Shown piece after piece: positions 45,491-58,397 of a DNA stretch of 64,000 nt. The position numbers were made by a program, and so were the translations under genes. The DNA is from Prochilodus magdalenae (lineage: Eukaryota > Chordata > Actinopteri > Characiformes > Prochilodontidae), in contig JAMWET010003878.1 in assembly GCA_024036415.1 (NCBI GenBank), positions 214,001 through 278,000 on the forward strand, written 5' to 3'. Within the stretch, counting starts at the first letter, position 1. The number at the start of each line of letters is the position of its first letter. The notes beneath the pieces are model-generated. The model saw only the letters and a program-made list of their open reading frames with translations. It did no database searches and was not told the origin of the DNA.

Positions 45491-46689
45491 CCTGGGGTGT
45501 TCAAAGTTTGCACGAGACTGTATCTGGTAGTTTATAAGACTATTTGCAGTTCAGAGTTCAGTAATCTATACTGTATCTATAAAGCATTGATTTTTAAAGG
45601 GCTTTGGAATAAAAACATTGAGTTTTGATATTAAATCATTAAAAAAAAACATTTTAATAACAAATTCATATTTAATTTATTATAATAATTTATACAGCAT
45701 GTTTTCCTAAAAAGTTCTAAAGCTCTCCTTATGGCTGGCCACTATTTGCAAATAGCAGCCAATACATGCTCCAGCTAACCAATACTTCATTAAGTGAAGC
45801 CTGTCTTACCTAATGTGTCACTGACAGTACATACTCTAGCTTTGTCCTGTTTACCACATTAAAATCAGCACCCCGGGTAGTTATTTTTCAGCATGTGGAA
45901 TTGGAGCTTTCTATGTACAACTGTTCTTCCTGTCATGGTGTAAAAGAAGTGCTGCCTTTATTGTTGGAATGTGCAGTGATAGTTTTGAGTGAGTGAATTC
46001 ACACATTTAGAACAGAATTCAGATATCTAATAGCTTACTATCGATTTCATTAGTCCACTTGTTAGCTTTTTAAAAAGATACTTTGTAACACAAAAGTCTA
46101 TCATTTTGGACCATTGTCTTAAGATATTGAAATAAGTGACATTAGTATTGAGAAGTGACCTTATTAAAGACAAGGAGATTAATACACAGTAAAACTAGGG
46201 ACATGTTGTCTCAAAGAGTTTAATCAAGTATGCTTGTGATTTAACTTGAAGAAATCCAGCAATAACTGAGTTCATGAAGAGGAAGAGCAAATGTGGGTTG
46301 TTCTAAACATCTCCTACAATATTAAAATGTTTTTAATGATTGTTTGGGAACTGAAGACACAAATAGATCCATGTTTAAATCCAGACTGATTTTGTCTTTT
46401 CTTGTCCAGCTGTGCATTCATCTAGTGTATTTTCCACATCATAATGTGTCGCACACTTTTAATGCTGTTATATTGTGTGCAGAATGTAGCTTGGAGACAT
46501 GATGCTAAAACAGGCATGGATGATTCCTGAAAAAGACATTGTCTAGAAAGCAGTGTATTGTCTGGAAATGAACATAATGGTCAAACAGAAATTGTCCACA
46601 CCTGCTTGTTAAAAAAGAAAACTCTATATTTGTTTACACTGAAAGTTTTTATTCCTTGCTTCTCCTATAAAGTTTTGGGGTTATGAGGT
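45491..46689. other. Non-coding, AT-rich
   Basis: AT-rich sequence; nothing assigned. Confidence 0.55.
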
Positions 46690-46920
46690 TTATATATACG
46701 ATATTGCCCAAAATTGTGTTTTTGTTTTAGCATTAATGTTACATTCACAGATGTACAAGTTTCCCGTACTATGGGCACTAATACACCCACACACCATGTT
46801 AGAAGCATGCTGGTTTTTAACACAGTAGCAACTGATGGATCTAAGGTCACGGATAATCGTTGTGGTTTTTGGTCTTGCCCTGTATACAAACATCTCTGAA
46901 TTGTCTTTTGACCATGAAAA
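46690..46920. mobile_element. Possible transposon relic
   Basis: The order of TTCACAGATGTACAAGTTTC, ACTATGGGCACTAATACACC and CACACCATGTTAGAAGCATG resembles antisense debris of a recurrent fish DNA transposon ('gcactaatacacccccataccatcacagatgctgg'). Recognition is from memory and the class is not fixed. Confidence 0.35.
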
Positions 46921-47479
46921 GCATTATAGAGGTTCAAACACCATAAATCTTCAAACTGTCGGATTTTTAGTTGAATTATTAGATGGCTTTTTCAGCAAAG
47001 CAAGAAACCTCAGCCCATCCATGCTCATAAAAGATTAGGCCTATCTTGAAAGTGTTTTTATTCCCACGCATGACAGCATCACATGTTTAAGGAGACTTAA
47101 ATTGCCCCATTTTAACTTTTTTGTAATGTTTCAAGAGTTTAAGGTGAAGTGTATGCTAAAAAAACAACAAAGTGGATGAGATAGCATTACATATCTTCTT
47201 CTTGTACATGTGTTTTATATAGATATAGATGTTTAAACTACTTATACGCATTGTTTACAATGTACAGTTAGAAAAATTTATTACGCATTAGATACATATC
47301 AATATAATTTCTTTTTTAGCTCCAGACTTCTGCACTGTAGGCCTACCTTAAAGCGTAACTAAATGGGCTTTTACACACACTGTACTCATTCAGCATTGTG
47401 TGTAACTGTGTGTTGATGCATGCATGCTCAAAGGTGTGATGGATTGAGATTATTTCTAAAATAAACCTTGGTAAAATGC
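46921..47479. other. Non-coding, AT-rich
   Basis: Nothing assigned; a short GTGTGTGTGTGTG at about 47490 follows. Confidence 0.55.
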
Positions 47480-47995
47480 TAGGGTGCATGTGTGTGTGTG
47501 TGAGGGTTGGGTGCTCACACCCTGACTGAGGGAGGTTAGTAGGAGTGGGACGGGTTATGGGGAGGGTCTCTCCTCTCTGAGCGGCCTGGCTTGCCCTTGC
47601 CTCGCCTCCCTCCTCCTGGCTGCCGGTGTGTCCTCCTCTTTGCCCTCTCTGCTCTGCTGCACTCGCTCCCGTCTCTCCTAAACCCCAGCCGCCCCCCACC
47701 TCCCCTCCAGCCTCTCCCCGCGTGCCTGCGCTGCCTGAGCCAGCTGCTCCCACTTCATCTTCTGCAGCGTCACTAGCCGGGGTATTAATCATGTTTTTCG
47801 AGAGGGACACTCCGCTATTTATCTCTCTGACACTTCCTGCATTCAGAGGCCCGTTGCTGGGCACAGCCCATTGAGTAGTAAGATTACACATTACCGCGCT
47901 CCATTGCCTCTCCCTGCCCTCTCCATTGACTGGCTGTTCGACGGTGGCATCGCCGCTCGCACTGCCGGACATAATTTATGCCTTACATGTATGAA
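47480..47995. promoter_or_regulatory. GC-rich island, enhancer- or promoter-like
   Basis: The left part is C-rich and low in complexity (to about 47750). The right part is complex: GTCACTAGCCGGGGTATTAA, CGAGAGGGACACTCCGC, ATTACCGCGCTCCATTGCC and GGCATCGCCGCTCGCACTGC, with CpGs retained. The 209-codon minus frame across it is A/G/E/T-rich, follows composition and ends in CA-repeat residues, so I do not call it a gene. No TATA box or strong donor near. Confidence 0.38.
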
Positions 47996-50039
47996 AAAGA
48001 CTACACTGTTCCCCTTTTTCTCTCTCTCCCACCAGTCTCCACCTTAACTTAAGCATAAGTGTAGCATGTGCACTGGTAATTGTGGCTATCCGTCTGCGCC
48101 CTGTGTACTGTATAAGATGCAGAGGCCAACAGATTTACTGTGTTTACTCACCCAGATGTCACTGTTCAAAAAGTAGAGTATTAAGCATAAACCCTAGGGG
48201 CATCTAGAGATCTGACTTAAAGGTACAGTGACAAAAGAAACTGTACAGTCACTAATTAGTTAATTACGATTTAGGTTTCTATTCGCTGTTCTTGTCCAGA
48301 ATAGTTGTTTGTGACTAAATAAAATAGTAAGAATTTTCAAAAGTTGCATTGTTAACAGAAAAAAGTGGATAAAATGGCAGAAATAGCCACTTTTATGTGT
48401 CTGCCTTACAAAGGTAAAGCAAGAAAGCCTGGTTTTAAAGCCCGCTAGATGACCCTTGTGAGTTTAACCCATGTGCAAGTAATAGTTTTGTATATGCAGT
48501 AATGTATGTGTGAGCATACAGGCTGTTCAGGATTCTAAGTCATTGCTGCTTGCTTATACTATAAATACATCTGTTCGTTTATTAATTAATTTAATTGATT
48601 AATTCATTAATATATCTTCATGCATTAGGAAGGTACTTTTCCAGGTTTCTCCAGACAAAAGGACCTCCAGACTCCCCTAATTCTGGGCTGGCAGTCTTCT
48701 CTACTTCTGAAGTAATTTCACCAAGAATGTGTGTACTAATGATTTCTCAGAAAGTGAATACGAAGGAATTGAAGCATCTGTTAACTCCAATTACCTGAGC
48801 TGACCTCTTTCGTGCTCTCAAACTCCACAAAACAAGTCGCTTGTGGAACTTCTGTCTGTTTGAATTTTTGTCAGTTGCAGTCTTGCATTCTGTTTTCTCC
48901 CATGTCGATCCTGTGCACTTCACAGTGAAATGCACATCCATCTTGAACACTGAAGACATTAACAGTTTTCCTAGCTCGCGTACTGCATGTGGTTTATGTT
49001 TTTTAAACATAAGTTAAATGAAATTTACATTCAGTGCTTTATCAAAAACATTTTCTAGTGTCAGCATGTAATGGTAATGATTAAAAAGGAACATCAAATG
49101 AATAAAGCCTTCAGGGTGCGTTTTAGGATGTTTTCAGGACAATAAATTTGCAACTTGAAATCTGCATAACATCCATGAGATTTTAAACAGTTATGAAAAT
49201 TGGAAGAAAATAAGAAATACCTTAGAATAGGAGAAAACAGGAAAGGTTACATAGAATAGCCACTAAAATTATGTTGTTCAAATGTATTTTTCATTTATAA
49301 TATTAACTGTGTGTATAAAATTAATCACTTTATTTTTGACCCTGTAATTTCTTGTATTTAATCATACTTTTGATTCAGCAGAAATTTTAACTAAGCACTA
49401 AATGTAATAGTGATGTAAACAAAAGAAATGTAATATTTTGTTAGTGAGTTGTCAAATTCAGATTTCTTGTGCTATTATTACATTTGCTTGATTTTCACTG
49501 AAACAATAACGTCTGTCTTATCTTTAATTGAGCTAAATACAACTAATCTCAAAGATATCTAATAAATTATTTTATTTTATAAAGAAGCTTACTATTTTAT
49601 ACTGTATGATTATGTGTATTATATTACTAATTCAAAACATGTTTTATTTTAAATAGCATGAATTTTATATTTTGAAATTATTTTGGATTAATAAATGAAG
49701 CAATTGTTTAATGAGACAGTAGCTGGAGTGTAGTGGATGGGTTTAATCACTGGGGAGATAAGAGGAACACATAAAAAATAAGCGGTATAGCAGACGGTGA
49801 TTTTTAAATTTTGAGTGAATTTTAGTTACAAGCTGTGGAAGAATGGGAAACCTGCTATGCCATGTCACCAATATGGCAGACACCTTGGATAAAAATTTTT
49901 TATAAACTGGGGAGGTAAAATGGGAATGTAGGTGTGTAACACATCAAACAGATACAGAAAAGAAAAAAAACAATTCTGTGCCGCATGCTAATGCAAATTT
50001 ATGTGTTGTCATGTTTAAACAGTGATTTTTCTTCTGTAC
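47996..50039. other. Non-coding, AT-rich
   Basis: Long AT-rich stretch with an ATTAATTAATTTAATTGATT patch at 48581-48602. No gene, RNA or repeat assigned. Confidence 0.55.
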
Positions 50040-50515
50040 AGGTAATATGAGGGATTGCGTTCTCCAGAACATGTTGGGATCATCATAAATTCTGGTAAAA
50101 AAGCGTATGTTTTATCATCAAGACTTCGACTGGGCCACCCAAACAGTCCTCCTATTACCCACAGTGCAGTTGCCAAACTTCTTGATAAATTCAGAGAAAC
50201 GAGTTTTGTTACCAATAAACCTGGATGACCAAAACTGCTACGGATGTATTCAGCAATTGCTCATTCAGCATCACCTGTGTCTAGAATGTGGAGTTGACTG
50301 TGCTTCAATTCAGCAAATTTTAACTACTGATAAATGGCACCCTGGTGGTGGTGAGGTCATCAAACAGAATGTCTATACTGGTTTCTCCAAAACCATCACT
50401 GGAGTGTTTCATCTAACTTGGATTCTTCACTTCAAGTCATGCATGGTGTGGTGTATGGCGTATCCTAATTTCCAGGACCTTTCTTCACTGATAAAACATT
50501 AATAGTGGACTACTA
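50040..50515. other. Balanced segment with open frames on both strands
   Basis: A 131-codon plus frame (50107-50502) and a 66-codon minus frame (50015-50215) overlap here. The composition is less AT-rich than the flanks. Neither product shows a domain I know. It may be old transposon coding sequence or unique DNA. Confidence 0.25.
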
Positions 50516-51213
50516 TGTCCGCTTGTCTTCTGTCTCTTCTGTCACTTTTACACATATACACTAACATTCACTGTTCACCTGTGGCTGCTGGGCAGGTAGT
50601 AGTGGTTTCAGAAATAATACCAGAAGGCTAACACACTCAATAAACTTTTAAGCCACAGGAGAACATTCAAGAGCAGTCCTTCCCCTCCTTACTCTGAGAA
50701 ATGACTCTTTGACCTGATGGTGGGACTGGTGCTAAGTCAGATATGCCCCTAATGCACAGTCAGTGAATATTTGCAGGATTAGAAAATGCACATTTCTCAC
50801 ACTAATACTACCTGACATTCTACAGGAACCCAAATCATTTCATGGTAATTTGCCCTTCACTTATCTTGTAAGTCTTTGAGGAAAGAGTGAGGGGGTGATA
50901 GGTGGTCATTAACAAGAGAAAACAGCTCCAGGCAGCTCAGGGGGCTTTAGGAGTCCAGGATTTCACTTTTTTCCTTTTGCTTTTCCCCTACTCCTCTCCT
51001 AGTTCATCTTTTCAGAGATGTCAGGGCCTGACGTTAAGGGAGATGTAAGAGGAGGGGAGGAGATCGAAGGAAAAGAAAATACTAGCCATCCTATCAGCAT
51101 GTGGGCACGCTGTATCATTTTCCAATCATAACAGTTTTCTTTGGCCTGGGGACTCCAATGGGCCTCCAGAGAAGTGATTACAGTCAAAGAGAAAATCCAG
51201 CCTATAAACCTTC
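50516..51213. other. Non-coding; right end complex
   Basis: From about 51000 there is complex sequence (CATCCTATCAGCATGTGGGC, ATCATTTTCCAATCATAAC) that could be a small conserved element. Nothing else assigned. Confidence 0.4.
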
Positions 51214-51264
51214 TGTCCCTCCCTCTCTCTCGTACTCTTTCTCTCCCTTGCCCTCTTCTGTGCT

Positions 51265-51308
<44 letters not shown>

Positions 51309-51384
51309 TTCTCTCTCTCTCGCTCTCTCTCTTTCCCTCTCTCTCTCTCTCTTTTCTTTTCCCCTTTCCCTCTCTCTTTCATTC
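51214..51384. repeat. Long (TC)n microsatellite region
   Basis: About 170 bases of TC-rich DNA with a pure run at 51266-51305. It explains the S/L-rich frame at 51101-51472. Confidence 0.95.
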
Positions 51385-53119
51385 CCCCATTGTCAGGGGA
51401 CTTGTTCCAGGCACATATGGTTCAAATTCCATGTGTGAAATAGGCCTAAACACCAATTATTTTATGGTATAAACATGGGAGAAAGATTTTCAGGCTTGTA
51501 ACTACTTAGTGTAGATTAGCCTTGTTTAAGTTTTCTTGTGCATAAAATGGAAAATAAAAAACGGGGATTTTTACAGGAGACTTTTATGTTTGAGTTATTT
51601 CAGTTTGGGGCTCCCCAGCCCTTCTCTCCACTCCTGCACTTTTATAGGCCTGTGTGACCGCAGGCTCTTCCCAGGCTCACTTGTTCTGGCTTTGCCAACT
51701 AATCTGAAACAGGAAATGGCAGTATCCGAGTAGGGGTAGCAAGGGCGGCATGCTTGCTTACACTGCCTGTGGTTAGTTTCTAGAGCATGTGTAAAGAGAA
51801 TAAATAACCACAGGGTAAAACAACTAACAGCAAAGATCTGGCCACCGACTAGCAGGCAGCAGGCTCAATATGCAAAGCTGTTTCTAAGTCAACATCCTGA
51901 TTTAAGATGGGAACACCTGTGGTATTTCTCCTGGGGAACGCTGTCTTTATGACTGGTCTGACTCACTCATTTAAACAAAAGTGCTTAAGCAGGGAACTAA
52001 GATTGGAAGCATATCATCTGCCAGTCATGACATGTCTTATAGAATCCATTTGAGCACTGTCCATGCAGTCAAAACTTTTCCTTATTTAAATCCTGGGTTA
52101 TTAAGATTTCCAAACCATTTTACACTGGGTTTTTATTGTATTCTGTAACTAGTATGTCATCTGCAAGTTTGATTTATTTATTGATTTATTTATTTAACAG
52201 CCAACAATAGCCACTGTTATCTCATGTCTCATAATCCTTACAAGAAAAGTAGTTAAGAGAAAATTCACATGTTCAGAATATTTCCATTACCCCAAAAACC
52301 AGTCAGCCAAGACATGTTTGAAGTCTGCTTCATTAGTTATACATCTAGGCTTGCCACCCTTCCAGAATCCTCCTGAATTTTAGTTCTCCGTCTAGGACTA
52401 AACTTTATTCCATTCACAGACACCATTGCAGTGCTACTCATAGATTTGATTGTTTCAGATTGGCCTCAGTGTAGGTAAAACTGCTTCAGAATGGTGCACT
52501 GTGTATGATGTATTTAGGCCCCTGGCAGCACTACACAACATAACTGAGAAGATTAGGTTGCAATGTGAGCCTAGCCACTATCCCCTGAATTTGGCAAAAA
52601 AAAAAAAAAAAAAATAAGTTCTACAAGACTACCTAATAGAGACTCATAGATCTAAGCAAAATAATTGAAGTAACAGAATCTTACCCCACATATTAGTTAT
52701 CATTACATATATGTTCTGCTTGTTGATGTCAAACGGCATTAATTTATATAATCTCATATATACTTGCTCATGCACTTTCTGACACTGTATGGCATACTTG
52801 ATATCTATAAAAATGGACAGATCATCACAGTACTACTATTTTTAGAGCTTAGGCCTTAGCTGGAAATTACTTAGCTGGCTTTATTAGCCTTGACGCTCCT
52901 GTGTAGGGCTAAACATAGATTTATGTTAGTGGGAAAATGTCATCCTCCAGAGTATTCATTTAACAGTGTTTTGACTACAGGGGAAATAGAGTAAGCCTTT
53001 TTTTTACATAAATGTGTAGACAGAATGACTGGTCTCTTGCTGGAATGCATACATCGCTGTGAAACACGCACCAATAGTCAGCGTGTAGGTATTGTACCTG
53101 TCATGTGTGAGCCCAAGGC
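51385..53119. other. Non-coding, with poly-A run
   Basis: Unique sequence with TTTATTTATTGATTTATTTATT (52170-52196) and a 19-base A run at 52596-52614, which may be the tail of an unrecognised retroposon. No gene. Confidence 0.5.
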
Positions 53120-53680
53120 AGGCGTGTTGAACAGATAAGCACCTGAGAGGCAGTGCTTATGCTCTGCTGGCTTCAGCAGAGAGAGTGTGAGTGTGGCTCT
53201 CACATGAAAGACTCTGGTCTGCTCTCAGAAAGCCAGGAAATGGAGCCCAGAACAGCTCTCTGATAACAAGGATCTGGCTTCAAACAGGAGCAACATCAAA
53301 TACCCCCGTGTGTGTGCACGGCTGTGTACGTGTGTGTCCATTCGCCTGTCCTTGTGCAGCGCCCTATACGTATACCCTCCCTTTCTCACCGCCTAATGAC
53401 ACTGCATGTGGCCACGGCCACGGCGCGAGGACATACATTCACCTCGCTTTTGATGAACTGAAATTTCCTGTAGAAGAAAGGAGACAACACAGACCAGGGG
53501 GAATTCTCCAAAGGGAGTGAGATGAAAAGGGCAGGCCTGTCCGTGCAGCGAAAATACTGCCGTAAGTATCAGAGCGCTGTCAGAAAGCTCCATTCTTGTC
53601 CTGTAATTTAGGACATTAGGGCCTCACAGGATCATGGCTGTTGTGACTGCAATCACCGGGGGGTTGTTTGTTTAAGATAC
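53120..53680. promoter_or_regulatory. Enhancer-like island
   Basis: GC-richer, complex sequence, with GTGGCCACGGCCACGGCGCG (53408-53427) and AGAGCGCTGTCAGAAAGC. It encloses the candidate exon at 53474-53561. Overlapping 109-codon frame has no domain. Confidence 0.28.
53474..53561 (+). other. Candidate exon
   Basis: An 88-bp block between acceptor-like TTTCCTGTAG (ending 53473) and donor GTAAGT (53562-53567). The frame from 53474 is open throughout; it starts KKGDNTDQGEFSKG and ends LSVQRKYC. The acceptor is only moderate. Not recognised; may be chance. Confidence 0.15.
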
Positions 53681-55439
53681 CTGTGACTGTTTCAAGTCGA
53701 TTTTCAAGCATCTTCACATCTTCACTGACTATATGTTATTTTTGTCATGACAAACTATGCTGATGATAGGCTTTTCAGAGTATGTTGTGGGTATTGTCAG
53801 TTCTTCCAAAACATGGAAAACTGGAGATATAAAGCTGCTAGTTACAGAAGCTTGTAAACAACAATAGAGGCTGGCTTACAGGGTTTCAAAGAAATCTCCA
53901 AGGATAATTCTCAACATCTCCAGTCATAGAGTTAGGTTGCATTTTCTAAGTAATCCCAAACTCATTCAATGTTGTTTAGCTCAGGAACAACCAGCAACTG
54001 CTTTCTACGCTTTGCATATTTTTTTCTATTCTGTCTATTCCCTTTGCTCTATAACTGAACTGCTTTTTTAATATGACAGACTTTATACACACATCACTGC
54101 TGATCAGGTAACACTTAGAAGGCATACTCCAGAGCCCGTTGCTCACCATTTCAACAAAGCCTAGAAACCATAGCATACGGTGCACATCCTTGTGAGATTA
54201 AACGTGCCCTACGTCTTGCATGGTTGTTAGGAGTCCCATTTTCTCTATATCTTTTAGTCATCTATCTGGTTTTGAAGGCTCTTGTTTCACCCCTGCCTTA
54301 AGTGAATTACAGTATATCTAATCTCAGTGATATTTCCTGAAAATCATTCATTTGAATACGTTGCTTTTCGGAAATGTACTTGAGAGAGTTTAATCTGCTC
54401 CATGCCACCTCATCCGAATGTCCCTCTTGCAGTAGCACCAGCAGAGTCTGCTTGAGGTAGGAAAATTATCTCTGTTTATTTCAACATAGTGGTTTATTTT
54501 CACATGGACTCTTGTTACAGTCAGATTGATAAAGTCCTGCTATAATTGAAACAGCATTTCTGTGAAATAGATATGGAGATAATTATGCATTCCCATTGCG
54601 CATTCACCTTTCATTCCCCTTTTTCTTTGTGATTATTATGCTCAAGACTGAGCATGTGTGTGCCAAAAAAGCAGGAACCCGAAGAGAAATCAGAGCAATA
54701 ATAACACACAAGCATGATGAATCACCCCTATCTATCAGGGATTCCTAGAGGGCTGGGGGGAACCTCTGTTTCCAAAGTTTCTATTGATTCTGATCATAGT
54801 GTGTAAAGCTGTGGCGTGACCCCTCTTTACCCACCTCCCTGACATCTCTCCCCCTCTGCATCTGGGGCTCTTCCTCCAGGATGGGGAGAGGGATTCAGAG
54901 TCCCCCCGCATGTGATGTGTAGTATATTTCTGTGAATTAAAAAACAAAAACAACTTTTAAATATACTGTCGACTTTCACTGGGGGGCAGTCAGTTGCAGT
55001 TATTTTATTGTGCATGCTGTATAACTGATGGCTGTTCTCATTCATTTTACCATGATTTTGCCTAGGTGTGCACCTTGAATTTCTAGATTTTGGCATGTAA
55101 GTGTGATTCAGTATGAGTTTTAAGACACAGGTTGACATTTGGAATAGTCTTTGCAAAAAAGTAAAAACAGCAAAAAACAAAAACAGTTTGATAAGCTTTA
55201 TCATGCTTTTATGGATCCAGCACATCTGCATGTTTAATCAGTCTAATTGAAGTGTTGTGTATTTAATGGGCTGTTCATTAAAGGTTTTGAAATGAAATAC
55301 CATCCTGCCAGTCCTAGTTTTTTGAAAAATGATATTGGTTTTGTCCATTTATTGTAATTAGATGAAAATGAGATTTGAAATATTCTGCTTCTCTCTTTTG
55401 TATTATATCTAATTATGAAAATATGCACCAAATGAAGGA
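53681..55439. other. Non-coding, no clear feature
   Basis: AT-rich sequence with a GC-rich patch at 54820-54910. The 134-codon minus frame at 54827-55231 has no domain. Nothing assigned. Confidence 0.55.
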
Positions 55440-55990
55440 AAAAAGCCCCACAAATGATAGAGTGGTGGTCGTGTCCTGTTATTTCTCAGTAATTAACTGC
55501 ACACAGCTCTCATTTAGATATTTCAACCTCCCCACGTAGTACACTTAACTTTTCACTCCATTGTGATCATGAAATACTCAAAATTAATTTCTGCACATTG
55601 TGTAATTAATAACTTTTTTCCCTCCCTGTTTATTTGATAATTTCATCTGCAGGAGAAAGGCAGTGGACTAAAAGTGTATGGTGGCAAGGAGGGCCATTGA
55701 TCCACTATCCTGAAGGTGTCTAGCGTATACAGATGTCCCAAGGGCTCTGCTGGTGAAGTAAAATTAAGAAGAGCTTAAACTGTGCAATTGGCAGTAATGA
55801 GCTATCATTACTCAAATTACAGCAAGCACTGATTGGGTTTAAAGTAATGAAGAAAACAACATGATCAATCATCATCAAGGTGCAGGAGCGTCAGGGTGGT
55901 GGCCAGGGCCTGAACTGCTGCTATTGGAGCACAGCTCCATCTTCAGGGGGCTCTTCTAAGCCTGGAGAGGAGACAACAGCCCTCTAGCAC
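55440..55990. promoter_or_regulatory. Enhancer-like island containing motif block 1
   Basis: Complex sequence with TAATTAATAACTTT and, at 55795-55877, a motif block shared with 56970-57054: TAATGAG, TCATT, CAAATTAC, CTGATT.GGT and the 15-mer GATCAATCATCATCA (55863-55877). The 15-mer contains reverse TGATTGAT, a PBX-HOX site. GC-rich complex DNA follows to 55970. No coding frame. Confidence 0.5.
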
Positions 55991-56879
55991 ATGCTAACAT
56001 GAAAACCAAGCTAGGGAAAAAGTCCTTTATGAGATTAGCGCCCGGGCTCAGATGCTACCCCACACAAAAACCATCAGTACAAGATCGTATGTGGCGTATT
56101 TCCACCTCTCCCTCATCTTTGGAATAAACGACACACTTCTGTTCTCCCTTGCCCTGCAGTGTATTCTAGCCTGCTCTGTGTTCTGTGGTCGTGAGCAAAT
56201 TTTCATCGAAAAGTTCCGAGCGCATTTTGCCGTATATTTCCTCTATTTTCCCTTGGAGCTGAATTGGTTTCCAGAAAGGGGGAATTAAATTGCTATTTTT
56301 TCTTTCTTTTTTATAATCCTCATTTCAGTGAATAGGTATACTGCAAAGCACTTACACCGCCTATTATCATTTTAATACAGTGCCACAGTTATTTCAGTCA
56401 GGGCTGCTGACAAAATGGTTTTCTAAAGTAAGTAGTCTTAGGGTAGGGGAAGTCATTTATGCCACAGTTCACCAGCAGATAACTCTAATAAGATAAGAGA
56501 GTCACATAATGGAGCAAATCTAAGTAATATTAAGAGGAATATGCAGATGGCGACCAGTGAAATCCCTGTGGTGATTAAGTGCTATTATGAGATGAATAAT
56601 GTAGCTAATCACCTGAAGAGTTGGGTCTGTGTGTGATAGTTGTTAGAGCATTTACCAAAAGAGGAAAAAAAGTTTTTGGGGACATGCTGTCAATGTATTC
56701 ATGTGTGTTAATGTCTGCCTCTCTTTTGTAGATTTCCTAGGGAGAACAAAATTATACATGCAATGAGATGTGTTTTGTAACCTCACTTGCTTCACGTCTT
56801 GTCCTACATTTATATCATATCAACCTGATTTATCTTAATCATCCGTACAGACTGCCCACCACTCTTTTGGCCTTTGTTC
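55991..56879. other. Non-coding between the two blocks
   Basis: Mixed, mostly AT-rich sequence. A 78-codon plus frame (56052-56288) is hydrophobic with no domain. Nothing assigned. Confidence 0.5.
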
Positions 56880-57400
56880 CATTCTGTTGAAGGAACAAAG
56901 TTTTCTAGCTGATTGAACGGCAGGCCAGCATTAGTGTGCATGATGGCTTCAAAAGTTGCCTATCATCAATAATGAGGTCTCATTTACACAAATTACTCCG
57001 AACGCTGATTAGGTATTATCTAACGGCAAGGGCCACCTCGATCAATCATCATCAGCGCGCCAGGCGCCGATGGACATCGAAAGGTTAACCCAGATCCAGC
57101 GGGCCCATGGCAGTGTCAGCACAAATCAGTGTGGCAGGGGCCGCCATCCTGTCGATAGAGCAGCTAGACAATTAGGTAATGATTAAAATAGCCGTGCACA
57201 GGAGTCAATAAGAAAATGAGCCATCCCGGCATAATTCGAGAATGATTTGTTTACCAATCTATACGAAAGTGGAGGGTGGGGGGAAGAGGCACTCAAGTGC
57301 AGTCGCTTAAATCACACTTCATTCATGGGTAGGAGTAGTTCTTTAGGAGTACTCCAGAATGTGGCTGAAATTTAAGGGAACTTGTGTTTATATGAGCTTG
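56880..57400. promoter_or_regulatory. Enhancer-like island containing motif block 2
   Basis: Block 2 lies at 56970-57054 and ends in the same 15-mer GATCAATCATCATCA (57040-57054). CpG-retaining complex DNA follows (AGCGCGCCAGGCGCCGATGG, 57053-57072), then AGACAATTAGGTAATGATTA (57166-57185), dense in homeodomain cores, and CCGGCATAATTCGAG. This is the strongest enhancer-like texture in the window. Confidence 0.5.
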
Positions 57401-58397
57401 CTTTGCATTTGTTGCTAAATATCATGAACTGGTTTGGTAAATTTGCTGACAGTAATTTGTTTACTTTTCAAAGTGTGGTGTCTAAAGCTTCTTTGATTTT
57501 TGGGACCAAGCTATGAGCTAAGCCTAGTTTTGGTTGGATTGCCTTCAGCGGTATAAGTATTTGTCAAATGTGAACACTGTAATAAACACTAAAATCTGTA
57601 TATGGTAATAAACACAAAAATTATCGCATAGTTATGACATTAATAATAATTAGGGGTTTAACAGTCCATCAATCTGTATCAGTCCTCACAGCAAAAGGCT
57701 ACTGAACTGAATAACTGAAATGAATAACTCTGGGATGCTCTGATGCCACAGTATTATATAATGTTGACTGCAGACCTCCGTATCAAGCCACATTGCATTG
57801 CATGTAGTCAAAAATCATTGGATCATTGCCTAAAATAATCAATGTAGCATTACATTGTGTTTTGACTCTAAGATGATTTTTACTTGCTCACATACAAACA
57901 AATGTCCACAATTGTACAGTTAAAAAGGCTTGTAAAGTCAAGTAATATTAAAGTGTAAACACTTATTCTCTAGTTGTTAGTACATAGGCTAACAGTGCTA
58001 ACAAGGCATGCATTGACAAGTATATTAAAAAAGCAAAAGTACACATCAAAATGCTATTCCAGTTAACGTTCAGGTGCACTTAGTGACCATGTGCCAGTGC
58101 TTGACCGATCCTCATCTGAACGAGTAGAAAATAACACTGTAAGGTGAGAATTTCCAACAGAAGGCGGACACAGCCTGAGCGTAAATTAAAACGTGTGACA
58201 CATGACGTCTTTCAAAGAATGTGATTTCTGCATCCTGTCATTATTTGTATGTTAGTCATGCATTGCTGTAAGAGTAATGCTTTGCTTCATTTAATTGGGT
58301 GTGTGCTGCCACACAAGTTGAAATCTTTGACAAACGCAAAGGTGTAAACACTGAATACTGGAGGTTTGCTTTTCCCTGAGGCTAACAAGAAAACAAC
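57401..58397. other. Non-coding, AT-rich
   Basis: Nothing assigned. Confidence 0.55.

Noticed and set aside
47343..47972. 209-codon minus-strand open frame
   Set aside because: A/G/E/T-rich product following GC composition, with CA-repeat-derived residues at the C-terminal side; no domain and no splice context.
50107..50502. 131-codon plus frame as a gene
   Set aside because: No recognisable domain, no promoter or splice context, and an overlapping minus frame is equally open.
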